Positions 16,389 through 24,933 of a stretch of 64,000 nt of DNA are shown in pieces. Positions within the stretch are counted from its first letter, which is position 1; each line of letters starts with the position of its first letter. The translations under genes were made by a program, and so were the position numbers. The stretch is from an uncultured Fimbriimonas sp. GTDB lineage: Bacteria; Armatimonadota; Fimbriimonadia; Fimbriimonadales; Fimbriimonadaceae. Location of the stretch: contig CAMFIS010000002.1 of the NCBI GenBank assembly GCA_945952345.1, positions 20,718-84,717 on the forward strand. Direction: 5' to 3'. The notes beneath the pieces were generated by a model. The model saw nothing but the letters and a program-made list of their open reading frames with translations. It ran no database searches and was not told the origin of the DNA.

Positions 16389-17173
16389 GTTTGGTCATCC
16401 AATGTCCGGCGAAGCTCAATCTATTCCTGAGCGTTGGACCCAAAGATCATCGCGGTTACCATCCGTTGCGCACCATTTTTCAAGCGGTGAGCCTTTACGA
16501 TGACCTGATTATCGAACGGGCTTCAGAATTGTCTTTTGAGTGCGACGATCCTTCCGTTCCCGAAGACAACACGGTGGTTCGGGCCGCGCGGCTGATGATG
16601 GAAGTCGCCGACTTCCCTCCAGTTCACGTGAAGCTTGTCAAGCGAATTCCCAGCGAAGCCGGCCTGGGTGGAGGCAGCAGTGACGCAGCAGGAATCATCC
16701 GCTCGGCTCGACAGCTGATGGCGAATCCATTTCCCGAATACGAGCGCAAAGCGATCGCGAAATCGATCGGCGCGGACGTTCCTTTCTTTTTGCTTGGTGG
16801 CCGCGCGAAGGGTGAAGGCTACGGAGACAAGCTAACGAAGCTGGAATCACCGGATCCGGTCGAGTGGTATGTGATTGCTCAACCAGCGGACCGATGCGGC
16901 ACCAAAGAGGCTTACGACCGCCTCGATGCCGCGCCTTACGAGTGGCGAGATTTTCCTTCCTTGGATGAGTTGTATAACGACTTTGAACGCGTGGCGCCAT
17001 GCGGTTCGCTGGAACTGATCGAACGGCTGCAGGTGCATGGCGCGAGAGATGCGGGTCTCACGGGTTCGGGGTCGGCGGTATTTGGTCGGTTTTCGGATAA
17101 GGCCAAGGCGGAGATGGCGGCGAAGAGGATGGAGTCAGAAGCTCCGTTTGTCGCCGTTGCGCATTCCTTGTAA
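16385..17173 (+). CDS. ispE: 4-diphosphocytidyl-2-C-methyl-D-erythritol kinase
   Basis: 262 residues, GHMP kinase fold. Substrate-binding CPAKLNLFLSV (residues 7-17) opens the protein and the glycine-rich ATP loop is PSEAGLGGGSSDAAG. The enzyme phosphorylates CDP-methylerythritol in the MEP route to isoprenoids. The start is TTG at 16385, supported by a GAGGAG ribosome binding site ending seven bases upstream and by the conserved N-terminus beginning at once. Slightly shorter than many IspE proteins, but all kinase motifs are present. Confidence 0.93.
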   Translation: MSLVIQCPAKLNLFLSVGPKDHRGYHPLRTIFQAVSLYDDLIIERASELSFECDDPSVPEDNTVVRAARLMMEVADFPPVHVKLVKRIPSEAGLGGGSSDAAGIIRSARQLMANPFPEYERKAIAKSIGADVPFFLLGGRAKGEGYGDKLTKLESPDPVEWYVIAQPADRCGTKEAYDRLDAAPYEWRDFPSLDELYNDFERVAPCGSLELIERLQVHGARDAGLTGSGSAVFGRFSDKAKAEMAAKRMESEAPFVAVAHSL

Positions 17174-17192
17174 GGTTTCGTCGGTACACAGG

Positions 17193-17374
17193 GGTTCCCC
17201 TCATCCGGTTCATGAGTTCGTTTCCCTCACCGATTCACCGGCTTCTCCATCCGGAGAAGCATCTTGTTCGTCGGCAATCAAATTCAACTCGGCGGGAAAC
17301 TCAGCAAACACATCTACTTAATGGACAATAAGCGGCGTGTGCCAAATTAGATGCTTCTCCGGATGAGGGGAACC
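17193..17374. repeat. 182-bp palindromic element
   Basis: The ends are a perfect 16-bp inverted repeat (GGTTCCCCTCATCCGG at 17193-17208, complement at 17359-17374). An internal segment, CATCCGGAGAAGCATCT at 17248-17264, is a perfect 17-bp inverted repeat of 17349-17365, so the right arm can pair with two alternative left arms. It fills the spacer between the convergent ispE and 17404 genes. Probably a MITE-like or REP-like element; no coding sequence. Confidence 0.8.
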
Positions 17375-17403
17375 TAATAGGTAGCAACCAAACTTGGGCA
17401 AGC

Positions 17404-18042
17404 CTAGTTCGCTTTCGCGGACAAATAGTCATTCCAAACCGCTTCGATCTGGAATGGATGCCCAACCTCGACCACTTCGTCGTTCGGCAGGATCGCGTAG
17501 TAGGTATTGATCTTCACATGTTTGGCCAACTCGCCATACTTCGCGACTTCGGCGTCTGCCATATCCTGAATGTCTTTCGGAACTTCGTCCCAAGCCTTGG
17601 CAAACTCGCCCGGTTTGGGTTCGGCGATCTGCTTCTTCTGGTTCAGGATAATCGACGGCGTCTTGTATTTGTTCGGCTCCATCAGAGCGTAGGCGACTCG
17701 GAGGCGGGTGGCCATGTTCCAGTTCGGGCAGCCATCCATCGGCAGCATCATGGTTTTGCACACAAAATCGGCATCCCGATTCGGCGTGCCGAAGAGAAGG
17801 TTTCGGGCTGCAAGTGGCGCCTCTGGAGTAAGGATTCCCACAATTTTGATCTTGGAAGTCGAGTTCCCGACCAGCCATCCATGCTGGGCAAGAAGACCCT
17901 TCCAAGTTTCAACCGAGATGCGTGGCAGGGCCGCGAGCCGTGCTTTGGCGGCCTGGGCGCGTTCCGCGTCACCGCCGTTCGGAGTAAAGCCGAAGACGCT
18001 CGCTGCGCAGAGACCTAAAACCAACAAGGCGGAACATCGCAT
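17404..18042 (-). CDS. Hypothetical exported protein
   Basis: 212 residues from the ATG at 18042, chosen because MRCSALLVLGLCAASVFG is a good signal peptide; an upstream ATG at 18069 would put nine extra residues before it. The mature part is largely helical and polar, with two cysteines (DFVCKTMMLPMDGCPNW) that could form a disulphide in the periplasm. Family not recognised. Divergent from the tRNA-His gene at 18082. Confidence 0.7.
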   Translation of the reverse strand: MRCSALLVLGLCAASVFGFTPNGGDAERAQAAKARLAALPRISVETWKGLLAQHGWLVGNSTSKIKIVGILTPEAPLAARNLLFGTPNRDADFVCKTMMLPMDGCPNWNMATRLRVAYALMEPNKYKTPSIILNQKKQIAEPKPGEFAKAWDEVPKDIQDMADAEVAKYGELAKHVKINTYYAILPNDEVVEVGHPFQIEAVWNDYLSAKAN

Positions 18043-18081
18043 GATGTTCAAGACGGTTTCGGGTATCATTTAGCCTCGCGC

Positions 18082-18158
18082 GGCGGGTGTAGCTCAGGGG
18101 TTAGAGCGTCTGACTGTGGCTCAGAAGGCCGTGGGTTCGAGACCCATCATCCGCCCCA
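18082..18158 (+). tRNA. tRNA-His (GTG) with encoded G-1 and CCA
   Basis: The acceptor stem GCGGGTG (18083-18089) pairs with CATCCGC (18148-18154). The extra 5' G (18082) faces discriminator C73 (18155), the histidine identity pair, and CCA follows at 18156-18158. Anticodon loop TGTGGCT gives GTG. D arm AGCTCAGGGGTTAGAGC and T arm GTGGGTTCGAGACCCAT are regular. Confidence 0.95.
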
Positions 18159-18204
18159 TTCCATTATTTTGCATAAGATGGAATTATTGTTGAATCCAAC
18201 ATCT

Positions 18205-18220
18205 TTGACAAGATTGTCAA
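18205..18220. promoter_or_regulatory. TTGACAA-N2-TTGTCAA palindrome upstream of the peroxidase gene
   Basis: A perfect 7-bp inverted repeat with a 2-base centre (18205-18211 and 18214-18220), 55 bases before the chosen start of the di-haem peroxidase gene. Its left half also reads as a -35 hexamer (TTGACA). Candidate operator/promoter; no -10 element is clear at the right distance, so the promoter reading is weak. Confidence 0.4.
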
Positions 18221-18274
18221 GGATGCACGCTTGTAGCTTTGCCCAGTCGTAACCCTGTGCTCTATACTTTGCGT

Positions 18275-19273
18275 ATGACCACTCGGGTCATGGTGCGCTG
18301 GATACTCGTTCTTTCAAGCTTCGGAATCGGAGCGGCCGGCGTTTTGTCGGCCACTAATGACGCTGAATTCGCGCTCGGAACTCCAGGACCCGTTCCATTT
18401 CCGAAGGACAATCCGTACTCGGCGGCCAAAGCCAAGCTTGGCCACGATCTGTTCTTCGAAGGGCGCATGAGCAAGACGGGTAAGACGCCCTGCACATGGT
18501 GTCATGACCCGAACCGAGGCTATGGCGACGGACGAACAATCTCGATCGGCGACCCGCAAGTCGCTCTCAACCGCCACACTCCCAGCCTGTACAATGTCGG
18601 CTACGCCACCCACTTCTTCTGGGATGGTCGCAGCAACTCGCTCGAGGAGCAAGCGCTGTTCCCGATAAAGCATCCCAAAGAGATGGCGATGAACCTCGAC
18701 GAGCTTCCTGGGCGGCTCCAGAAAGCTGGCTACGAGCCGAAATTCGAGAAAGCGTTCGGTAGCAAGGAGATCACGACCGAGCGAATCGCGCAAGCGCTCG
18801 CCACCTTCGAGCGAACGATCACCGAGAACGACACGCCCTTTGACCGCTACACGAAAGGCGATAAGAGTGCGATGAGCGCCGACGCCATCGCGGGACTCAC
18901 ATTGTTCAAAGGTAAGGCGGGTTGCGTGCGCTGCCACGGCGGTCCGAATTTCACCAACGCCATGACCACGACCGGAGTTCCGTACGCCAACACCGGCGTC
19001 TATCAATCGCCAGTGCTCGACCCAGATTCAGGTCGAATGGAGATAGAAAAGACGAACAAGCTGATGGAAAATGCCTTCAAGATTCCGTCGCTTCGAGGAG
19101 TGGGAAAGACATATCCATACATGCACAACGGAACACTGGAGTCGCTGGAGGAAGTCGTCGAGTTTTATAATCGCGGTGGCGATAACGGCAAGTTGCCCAA
19201 GCTTAAGCTCAGCGAGCTAGAGAAGAAACAGTTGGTGGAATTTCTGCGGAACGGCATTACCAGCGACAACTGA
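18275..19273 (+). CDS. Di-haem cytochrome c peroxidase / MauG family
   Basis: 332 residues from the ATG at 18275, which begins a signal peptide (MTTRVMVRWILVLSSFGIGA). Two haem c sites, CTWCH in the N-terminal domain and CVRCH in the C-terminal domain, with the conserved FWDGRSNSLEEQALFPI and the MHNGTLESLEEVVEFY segment of bacterial CCPs. The periplasmic enzyme reduces H2O2 with electrons from a small cytochrome or, in MauG types, carries out protein oxidation. The length and motifs fit CCP. Possible regulation through the TTGACAA palindrome upstream. Confidence 0.92.
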   Translation: MTTRVMVRWILVLSSFGIGAAGVLSATNDAEFALGTPGPVPFPKDNPYSAAKAKLGHDLFFEGRMSKTGKTPCTWCHDPNRGYGDGRTISIGDPQVALNRHTPSLYNVGYATHFFWDGRSNSLEEQALFPIKHPKEMAMNLDELPGRLQKAGYEPKFEKAFGSKEITTERIAQALATFERTITENDTPFDRYTKGDKSAMSADAIAGLTLFKGKAGCVRCHGGPNFTNAMTTTGVPYANTGVYQSPVLDPDSGRMEIEKTNKLMENAFKIPSLRGVGKTYPYMHNGTLESLEEVVEFYNRGGDNGKLPKLKLSELEKKQLVEFLRNGITSDN

Positions 19274-19292
19274 TTGGGCTTATAATCACGCC

Positions 19293-19505
19293 ATGCATCG
19301 AAAAGTTCTGGTTTCGGCGTTTTTACTCGCCGCCCTCACCCTACCCGCCCTTGGTCGTCATCAAGGCATGTACTATGCAACCCGGAGTGGGAAGACGTAC
19401 CACAAGCGAGATTGCAAAGTGATCGCGGGCAAAACCGTCTATGAAGTGAGTTGGAGCGATATCACCAAACACAAAATGACGCCTTGCAAAAAGTGCAAGC
19501 CGTAA
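19293..19505 (+). CDS. Small exported protein with Ada-like Cys motif
   Basis: 70 residues: signal peptide (VLVSAFLLAALTLPALG) then a compact 45-residue module with YATRSGKTYHKRDCKVI and the closing MTPCKKCKP. This pattern (SGK.YH..DC ... PCK.CKP) is shared with the zinc-binding domain of Ada and many small secreted or nuclease-associated modules; three or four Cys/His can bind zinc. Its role outside the cytoplasm is unknown. It starts 19 bases after the peroxidase stop and may be co-transcribed with it. Confidence 0.75.
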   Translation: MHRKVLVSAFLLAALTLPALGRHQGMYYATRSGKTYHKRDCKVIAGKTVYEVSWSDITKHKMTPCKKCKP

Positions 19506-19546
19506 GTTGAAGTCTTTCTATCGTAAGATACGTTAAGAGGTTTAAG

Positions 19547-20014
19547 ATGCTTGGTTCGGCAGACGATCTTATTGGCGCGACGCAGATGACGGCGGAAGAG
19601 GTCGCTTATGTGCACCAGCATTTGCTGTTAGAAATTCACCCTGACCCTCGTCCGCAATCGGTGGATCAATTCGCTCGGGGCCACGCCCTCATGCCGATGT
19701 TGGTGGCTCGGAGCCTTAGCGATCAGCGGCCAAATGACCAGGCTCTCTCTTCGCTCATCGCAACCAACGAATTTCTCATCAAGAGCTTTGGTAAGAAGCG
19801 CATGTCTCGCGAGTTTGTCGAGGGCACGCTCGTGAAGTCCGACAAATTCTGGCGGCATAACGACCCGCTAGGCGTGTACCAGCCTGGGGACATGTTCTAT
19901 GTGGACGACAACCATCCGCTTCGAAATTGGTTCCCAGTGTTGATTTTGGCGCCGACCGCATTTGTCGTCCTCTTGTTCCTCATCGCGATTTCTCTCCGGT
20001 TCCTTATTCGCTGA
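19547..20014 (+). CDS. Hypothetical protein with C-terminal membrane anchor
   Basis: 155 residues, not recognised. Mostly helical and polar, with one hydrophobic segment at the very C-terminus (FPVLILAPTAFVVLLFLIAI, residues ~129-148) ending in RFLIR, so a tail-anchored topology is likely. A 3-base gap separates it from the next gene, 20018, suggesting a two-gene unit of joint function. Confidence 0.7.
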   Translation: MLGSADDLIGATQMTAEEVAYVHQHLLLEIHPDPRPQSVDQFARGHALMPMLVARSLSDQRPNDQALSSLIATNEFLIKSFGKKRMSREFVEGTLVKSDKFWRHNDPLGVYQPGDMFYVDDNHPLRNWFPVLILAPTAFVVLLFLIAISLRFLIR

Positions 20015-20017
20015 GAT

Positions 20018-21880
20018 ATGGTCGGTGTGCTTGTCGGAATTCAGGCGTCGGGCCTTATTTCGTGCGAGTTCCCGGGCATCCGGCTCCAGCCTTTCCTTAC
20101 CGAGGTATCCAAGCAGGCGCACATCCAGCTTTCTTGCTCGCCCGAGCTAGAAAATGAAGTCCTCGTAGCGCGGTTTAAGGATATCAGTCTCGACGAACTC
20201 AGGAAACGCCTATCATCGATTCTTCATGCCGATTGGTTGAGCGAAAACCATGGCTGGAGGCTGGCTCAATCATCGGCTCAGGTCGAAGACGAGCGGACAT
20301 GGAACTCTACCTTTCGCCGCACGCTCTTCGATGCTGGAGTGAAAGCGTGGGCAAAGCGTAATCTCGGACCGGCCTGGACGGCAGCTGACGCAAAACACTA
20401 CAACGACCGCTTTCGCGCCGCTATGCCAAGACCCGGTGGTCCCAAGCCGACTGAAACGATCGAGGATATCCGCCGCGAGTCCCCGTCGGCAAGGATCGCA
20501 TCGAAGATCTGCCGCGTCGCCGATTTCTCGAAGATCGATTTCGGTGGTGTCGGTCCAGACCGTGTCATTTTGTCGGGGTCGGGGCTGGCGAAGATTGGTC
20601 TCAAGCCTGAATTCGTTCGTGAACTGACGGAGCAGTTCACGAGCGAAGAGGAAATGCTCGACGCGCAGTTTGTTTCAAAGGGTTCGAAACCCGAACCGGA
20701 AGGGCCCTTCGAGATCATCGTTTCGATCGAGAACCGCAGCCGAGTTTTGGCGCTCGTCGAAATGATCGATAAGCGAGGCAAGGTGCACCAGGCGGAGATG
20801 CTTTCCGCCCGTTCGTATCAGGTCGAGCTGCCACCGGAAGAGGTTTTTCGAGTATCGCCGACCACCGAGCAAACGGCCCTTCTGTTCGGCTCCAGCTATT
20901 ACAACAAGGATGCGAAAAAGAAGTATAACGCCGCGCAGAAATGGTTGGAGACCTACCTCGGCGGTGCGACCAAATTCGATCCGCTCGGCATGTATGTCGG
21001 GCAATGCTGGCTCGATTTTGCGAGATCTCAAAATCGACCCTTGCTCGCGAGCTTGGAAGAAGACACTCTGTCGGGCGAGATGCCGTACCGGTGTGTGCCC
21101 GCCCGAGTCTCGGATCAGGTGTTCGTCGGCATGACCCGCACGGATCAGGACGGATGGATTTTGGCGCGGCCACAAAATCCATGGCGCAACCGGCAACTGC
21201 GGACTGACCGCCAAGCGATCGAAACTCTTTGGCATGTGTTGGCCACTTACGAGCCCGGAAACATCGAGCGAACGGCCGATCTGGCATCGCTAGCGGCGCG
21301 GCCGATGTTGTACCTGCAACTGATGAACTCGGGCCGAAGTATCGGGGGACCTTTCACCGTCATCTACGGAACGTTGAGCCCGGAACTGCGGACCAAGGCG
21401 CGAACCTCCAAGCTGTCCATGGCTGACCTTCCACCCCGTGGGAGGCAGGTTTTGCAAGAAGTTTGGGAGTCTGGCGGGCTCAATCGGCTGGTCTATACCG
21501 GGCCGGAGTTCGAAGCGAGTTCTGTTTGGTACGGGCGGCTGTATCCAAAAGGCTTGCCCGAGTGTTCGTTCTCGTGTCCGATCTCAACCGAGTGGGTTGT
21601 AAAGTACGACAGCGATCGGGAGGAAATGGTCACGACACTGGACGATCTCGCGCGGGAATACAACCAAAGCAAGGAGATGGATAGCGATTTCGAAAAGTCG
21701 TTTGTCGGTCGAGTTGGAAAGCGAGAAGAAGCGCATCCGACCATCCGCCTCGGCGGCAAAGAGGTGCACGATGAGATCGTTGGACCGACTTTGAGCTTCT
21801 CGGGCCCACTGAAGTGGAACCAAACGCCGAAGGAGTTCCGCGCAGCGCTGTTGGCCCGAGCGAAAGAACTGGCATTCTAA
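20018..21880 (+). CDS. Hypothetical protein with STN-like N-terminal domain
   Basis: 620 residues, family not recognised as a whole. Near the N-terminus, the stretch PFLTEVSKQAHIQLSCSPEL followed by VARFKDISLDELRKRLSSIL has the pattern of an STN (secretin/TonB short N-terminal) domain, a periplasmic fold that recurs in Armatimonadota and Planctomycetota proteins of unknown role. The rest (about residues 90-620) is mixed alpha/beta without recognisable motifs. A clear signal peptide is not visible; the start MVGVLVGIQASGLI is weakly hydrophobic. Follows 19547 by three bases and precedes tRNA-Arg. Confidence 0.7.
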   Translation: MVGVLVGIQASGLISCEFPGIRLQPFLTEVSKQAHIQLSCSPELENEVLVARFKDISLDELRKRLSSILHADWLSENHGWRLAQSSAQVEDERTWNSTFRRTLFDAGVKAWAKRNLGPAWTAADAKHYNDRFRAAMPRPGGPKPTETIEDIRRESPSARIASKICRVADFSKIDFGGVGPDRVILSGSGLAKIGLKPEFVRELTEQFTSEEEMLDAQFVSKGSKPEPEGPFEIIVSIENRSRVLALVEMIDKRGKVHQAEMLSARSYQVELPPEEVFRVSPTTEQTALLFGSSYYNKDAKKKYNAAQKWLETYLGGATKFDPLGMYVGQCWLDFARSQNRPLLASLEEDTLSGEMPYRCVPARVSDQVFVGMTRTDQDGWILARPQNPWRNRQLRTDRQAIETLWHVLATYEPGNIERTADLASLAARPMLYLQLMNSGRSIGGPFTVIYGTLSPELRTKARTSKLSMADLPPRGRQVLQEVWESGGLNRLVYTGPEFEASSVWYGRLYPKGLPECSFSCPISTEWVVKYDSDREEMVTTLDDLAREYNQSKEMDSDFEKSFVGRVGKREEAHPTIRLGGKEVHDEIVGPTLSFSGPLKWNQTPKEFRAALLARAKELAF

Positions 21881-21901
21881 CTTAAGTAAACTACCTGTAC
21901 C

Positions 21902-21977
21902 GGCCTCGTAGCTCAGAGGATAGAGCGCCTCCGTCCTAAGGAGGGCGTCGGGGGTTCGAGTCCCTCCGAGGCCGCCA
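21902..21977 (+). tRNA. tRNA-Arg (CCT) with encoded CCA
   Basis: The acceptor stem GGCCTCG/CGAGGCC with discriminator G73 at 21974 is followed by CCA at 21975-21977. The anticodon stem-loop is GCCTCC-GTCCTAA-GGAGGG with anticodon CCT. D arm GCTCAGAGGATAGAGC and T arm GGGGGTTCGAGTCCCTC are regular. Confidence 0.95.
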
Positions 21978-22091
21978 AATTTGAAGCCACTAGCCACAAG
22001 CCGCTAGACACTAGCATGGTTTAGAGGGCCCGCTGGGATTGTTGACACTTCGCGTTTTCGTCACCCATACTCAAACTCCAGGGGAATCACG

Positions 22092-22547
22092 ATGAGCAGC
22101 ACGAACAAGCCATTCCTCCAAATGCACAATGTCGGCATTGTGGTCGAGTCCCTCGACAATGCGATCGCGTTCTTTACCGAACTCGGGCTAGAGCTCGAAG
22201 GTCGCGCCATGGTCGAGGGAGAATGGGCAGGAAGAGTCACCGGACTTGGAGACCAGAGCGTTGAGATCGCGATGATGGTTACGCCCGATGGCCACAGTCG
22301 ACTCGAACTCTCAAGATTCCTGGCACCGGCTGTGATCGAAGACCATCGCAAAGCGCCCGTAAATGCCCTCGGTTATCTTCGCGTCATGTTCAACGTCCGC
22401 GACATCGACCAGGTACTAAGCCGCTTGGAGAAGTTAGGCGCGGAACTGGTTGGCGAGGTGATGAACTACGAGAACATCTACCGGCTTTGCTACATCCGTG
22501 GGCCAGAAGGAATCCTGATCGGTCTGGCAGAAGAACTGCAGCCTTGA
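22092..22547 (+). CDS. VOC (glyoxalase/bleomycin resistance fold) protein
   Basis: 151 residues with two betaalphabetabetabeta modules: MHNVGIVVESLDNAIAFFTE opens the first, LRVMFNVRDIDQVLSRLEKL the second, ending IRGPEGILIGLAEEL. Metal ligands of the VOC fold are expected at H12, E-rich strand ends and the C-terminal Glu (LAEEL). VOC members include lyases, dioxygenases and antibiotic-binding proteins; the sequence alone does not tell which. Convergent with the gene at 22553. Confidence 0.85.
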   Translation: MSSTNKPFLQMHNVGIVVESLDNAIAFFTELGLELEGRAMVEGEWAGRVTGLGDQSVEIAMMVTPDGHSRLELSRFLAPAVIEDHRKAPVNALGYLRVMFNVRDIDQVLSRLEKLGAELVGEVMNYENIYRLCYIRGPEGILIGLAEELQP

Positions 22548-22552
22548 GCCTC

Positions 22553-23056
22553 TCAGTTCAACATGCTCACGACGTCTTCGACGCGATATTCACATCCCAT
22601 AAATTCGATCCATTCCGGGCATTCGTGGGAGTAAAAGCGGATCATCTCTCGATAGCTGAGCCCGCGAATCGATCCATATGCGCCTCGAAGGTATCGGTGC
22701 CACTGGCTGGTAAACCCAATTTCCGCACGCATTTCTTTCGGTTGAATTTGTCCGTCTTGGATCTCGAAGTGCTCATTCCATCGCGAAGAGCTCATTTCTA
22801 GTGCCCTCTTGAGTTCAACCACCAGCGGGCCATCGACGTCGGCAAGGTAGGGGCCGACAAAGTGTCGGTTGCCCGTCGTCAAGAAGTAGTTTCGATCGGC
22901 TAGGTAGGTCGATTGGAGAAGTTCGAGATATCCCAGCTCACCTCGGCTCTCCGTAAGAAGGAAGTCGGTGGTCTCCAGGAATCGATCCACGCACTCGACA
23001 GGTTGTAAATTTTCTATTGGTGGCAACTTAAATCCTTCGTCGAGGTAACTATCCAT
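22553..23056 (-). CDS. Hypothetical protein
   Basis: 167 residues from the ATG at 23056, preferred because AGGTGAGAAG sits just upstream as a ribosome binding site; the longer frame to 23128 has no supporting signal. Cytosolic, acidic, predicted helical, with a tryptophan/tyrosine-rich C-terminal part (SYREMIRFYSHECPEWIEF). Not recognised. Divergent from the small gene at 23222. Confidence 0.6.
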   Translation of the reverse strand: MDSYLDEGFKLPPIENLQPVECVDRFLETTDFLLTESRGELGYLELLQSTYLADRNYFLTTGNRHFVGPYLADVDGPLVVELKRALEMSSSRWNEHFEIQDGQIQPKEMRAEIGFTSQWHRYLRGAYGSIRGLSYREMIRFYSHECPEWIEFMGCEYRVEDVVSMLN

Positions 23057-23221
23057 AGACTTCTCACCTGCGAAGGCGACACTACAAAGGAGTGTCCGTA
23101 TAGGTCGAAAGATGCATCGAAAGTGCACGATATTTGACCAAAAAACAGAAGGGCCTTGGTCCTATGGGGGGGCTTGGCGGAGGATATCTGCGTGTTCTAG
23201 CTTGTATCGACGAGGTCGACC

Positions 23222-23449
23222 ATGAATATCGAGAAGACGAACAACTATCCGGAATCTGACGCCCGACACCATGCCCTGAACATCAGCCACGCGCTGAAGG
23301 AGTTGGCAGAGCATGCCCGTGGCGATGTTGGAAAGGTGGATGACAAACGCGGTCGCGTGTTATTTGAGACAACCGCCGAAGTTCTGTTGGGGTTGTCGAC
23401 GGCTTGCGAGCACTTCGTGGAGCAGAACGAACCGGCGATGAAGATCTAA
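23222..23449 (+). CDS. Small hypothetical helical protein
   Basis: 75 residues, acidic and helical (ISHALKELAEHARGDVGKV, then TAEVLLGLSTACEHFVEQ), with no signal or membrane segment. The spacing of hydrophobic residues suggests a helical hairpin that could dimerise. Its last four bases overlap the end of the convergent APC permease gene. Function unknown. Confidence 0.6.
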   Translation: MNIEKTNNYPESDARHHALNISHALKELAEHARGDVGKVDDKRGRVLFETTAEVLLGLSTACEHFVEQNEPAMKI

Positions 23450-24777
23450 GGTCTTGTTTCGGACTCCAAATAACAAGGCACGTTGATCACCACCAGGCGG
23501 CTGCCACCTTGCAGCAACATTGCGGCTTTGAGGCCCATCGCCCGCTGGTTGTGGAGGAAATACTGCCACCACCGTGCCTCGACGAGTTCGGGAATGATCA
23601 CCGCGACGACCCGATCTGGGTTCTCGCGGAGTACGTCCCTCAGGTAGCCGATGAGAGGATTGAAGAGTCGGCGGTACGGTGAGGAAAGTACGTGGAGGAC
23701 CGGCATCGGGTGGCCGGCCTGACGGAACGGAACCGCAACCCGGTCCTGCCATTGATGTGTTAGAGAATCGCAGTGGTCTTGCGTATTCGCGATGTGGATG
23801 GCTTCAAAATCGGGCGAGATGGAGGCGGCAAAGCGCAGCGCTTTTTCGGAAACGCAGTTGAGGTTCTTGATCGGAACGATGACGAGTGGCGGTCGGATCG
23901 AACGTGCGTCGAGATTGCCTTTCACTCGTGTCTCCCTTCGAACGGAAAGGTAGTGCCGCTTGACGGCGACGAAAGCCACCACGAACGTAGGAAGCAGGAT
24001 GCAGGTGATGTGAGCGCCATCGGCGAACTTTGCGACGAGCACCACCGACAGAGCGACGAGGGTCGAGACTGCGCCGATCCCGTTCACCAAAGCCGATGAT
24101 TTCCAGCGGCCGTGGCGATGCCGCAGCCAATGCTTGACCATGACAGCTTGACTGAGCGTGAAGGCGAGAAAGGCGCCGACCGCGAAGAGCGGAATAAGTC
24201 GATCGGTGATGCCGCCAAAGGCGACGAGGAGGACACCGCCGAGGGAGGCGACGAAGAGATAGGTGGGCAGTGCGAAGGCGATCCCACTTTCCTTGACACC
24301 ACGAAGGTTCACGACGGTGACCAGCACAAGGATTCCCAAACAGATTGGGAGGATGTGGGCATGGAACGACGGAATGGCGGAGACCAGCGCGCCGACACCG
24401 GCCGAGATTCCGACCGCGACGCACAGTACATAGTCGAGCATGAGTGCCGCTGCCGCGATGAGCCCGGCGGTTGCGCCCAGGTTAGCCCGAGCTACTGTGT
24501 AGGAGCCACCGCCGTTCGGGTAGGCCGCGATCGTCTGACGGTACGAGAAGTACAAGATGGTGAGAATCGCGACGATGATGCCGATGATGGGCAGGCTGTA
24601 GCCGATGCCGGCGACGCCGAGCGGAATGAGAATGGTGAGGGCGGCTTCGGGTCCGTAAGCGGCGGAACCGAGGCCATCGAGGCCGAGCATCGGGAGTCCG
24701 GCAAGGACTCCCACTTTCTGCGAGTGCTCTTCCTTGGACTCCAGGGGCCGTCCAAACAGCACATCGAAAATCGACAT
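23446..24777 (-). CDS. APC superfamily permease with a central deletion
   Basis: 443 residues. The N-terminal half is a normal APC transporter (GLDGLGSAAYGPEAAL, then SYRQTIAAYPNGGGSYTVAR with the substrate-binding Gly loop, then VVNLRGVKESGIAFALPTYL). Directly after LFVASLGGVL the sequence jumps to LLVAFGGITDRLIPLFAVGA, a segment that in full-length relatives (~600-670 residues) comes about 200 residues later, after helices 6 to 9. The C-terminal cytosolic part (about residue 280 on) is normal. The frame is intact. The product lacks several helices and is unlikely to transport; it is either a decayed gene or an assembly collapse. Confidence 0.8.
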   Translation of the reverse strand: MSIFDVLFGRPLESKEEHSQKVGVLAGLPMLGLDGLGSAAYGPEAALTILIPLGVAGIGYSLPIIGIIVAILTILYFSYRQTIAAYPNGGGSYTVARANLGATAGLIAAAALMLDYVLCVAVGISAGVGALVSAIPSFHAHILPICLGILVLVTVVNLRGVKESGIAFALPTYLFVASLGGVLLVAFGGITDRLIPLFAVGAFLAFTLSQAVMVKHWLRHRHGRWKSSALVNGIGAVSTLVALSVVLVAKFADGAHITCILLPTFVVAFVAVKRHYLSVRRETRVKGNLDARSIRPPLVIVPIKNLNCVSEKALRFAASISPDFEAIHIANTQDHCDSLTHQWQDRVAVPFRQAGHPMPVLHVLSSPYRRLFNPLIGYLRDVLRENPDRVVAVIIPELVEARWWQYFLHNQRAMGLKAAMLLQGGSRLVVINVPCYLESETRP

Positions 24778-24933
24778 GTTCTATCCCTTAGCTTGGCTCA
24801 GGACGCCTCGCCGCTGAGGGTTTTGCTGCCGCCAAGAATGAATATTGACGGAATCTTGATTTGGTTGCACTGGGAGTTGGGATTGGTCGGACGACATGCG
24901 TCTCGCCTGTTTTTTGGATTTGTCCTATAACTA

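Noticed and set aside
18239-18274. TTG start at 18239 for the di-haem peroxidase
   Set aside because: It would place 12 unrelated residues before a complete signal peptide that starts at the ATG at 18275.
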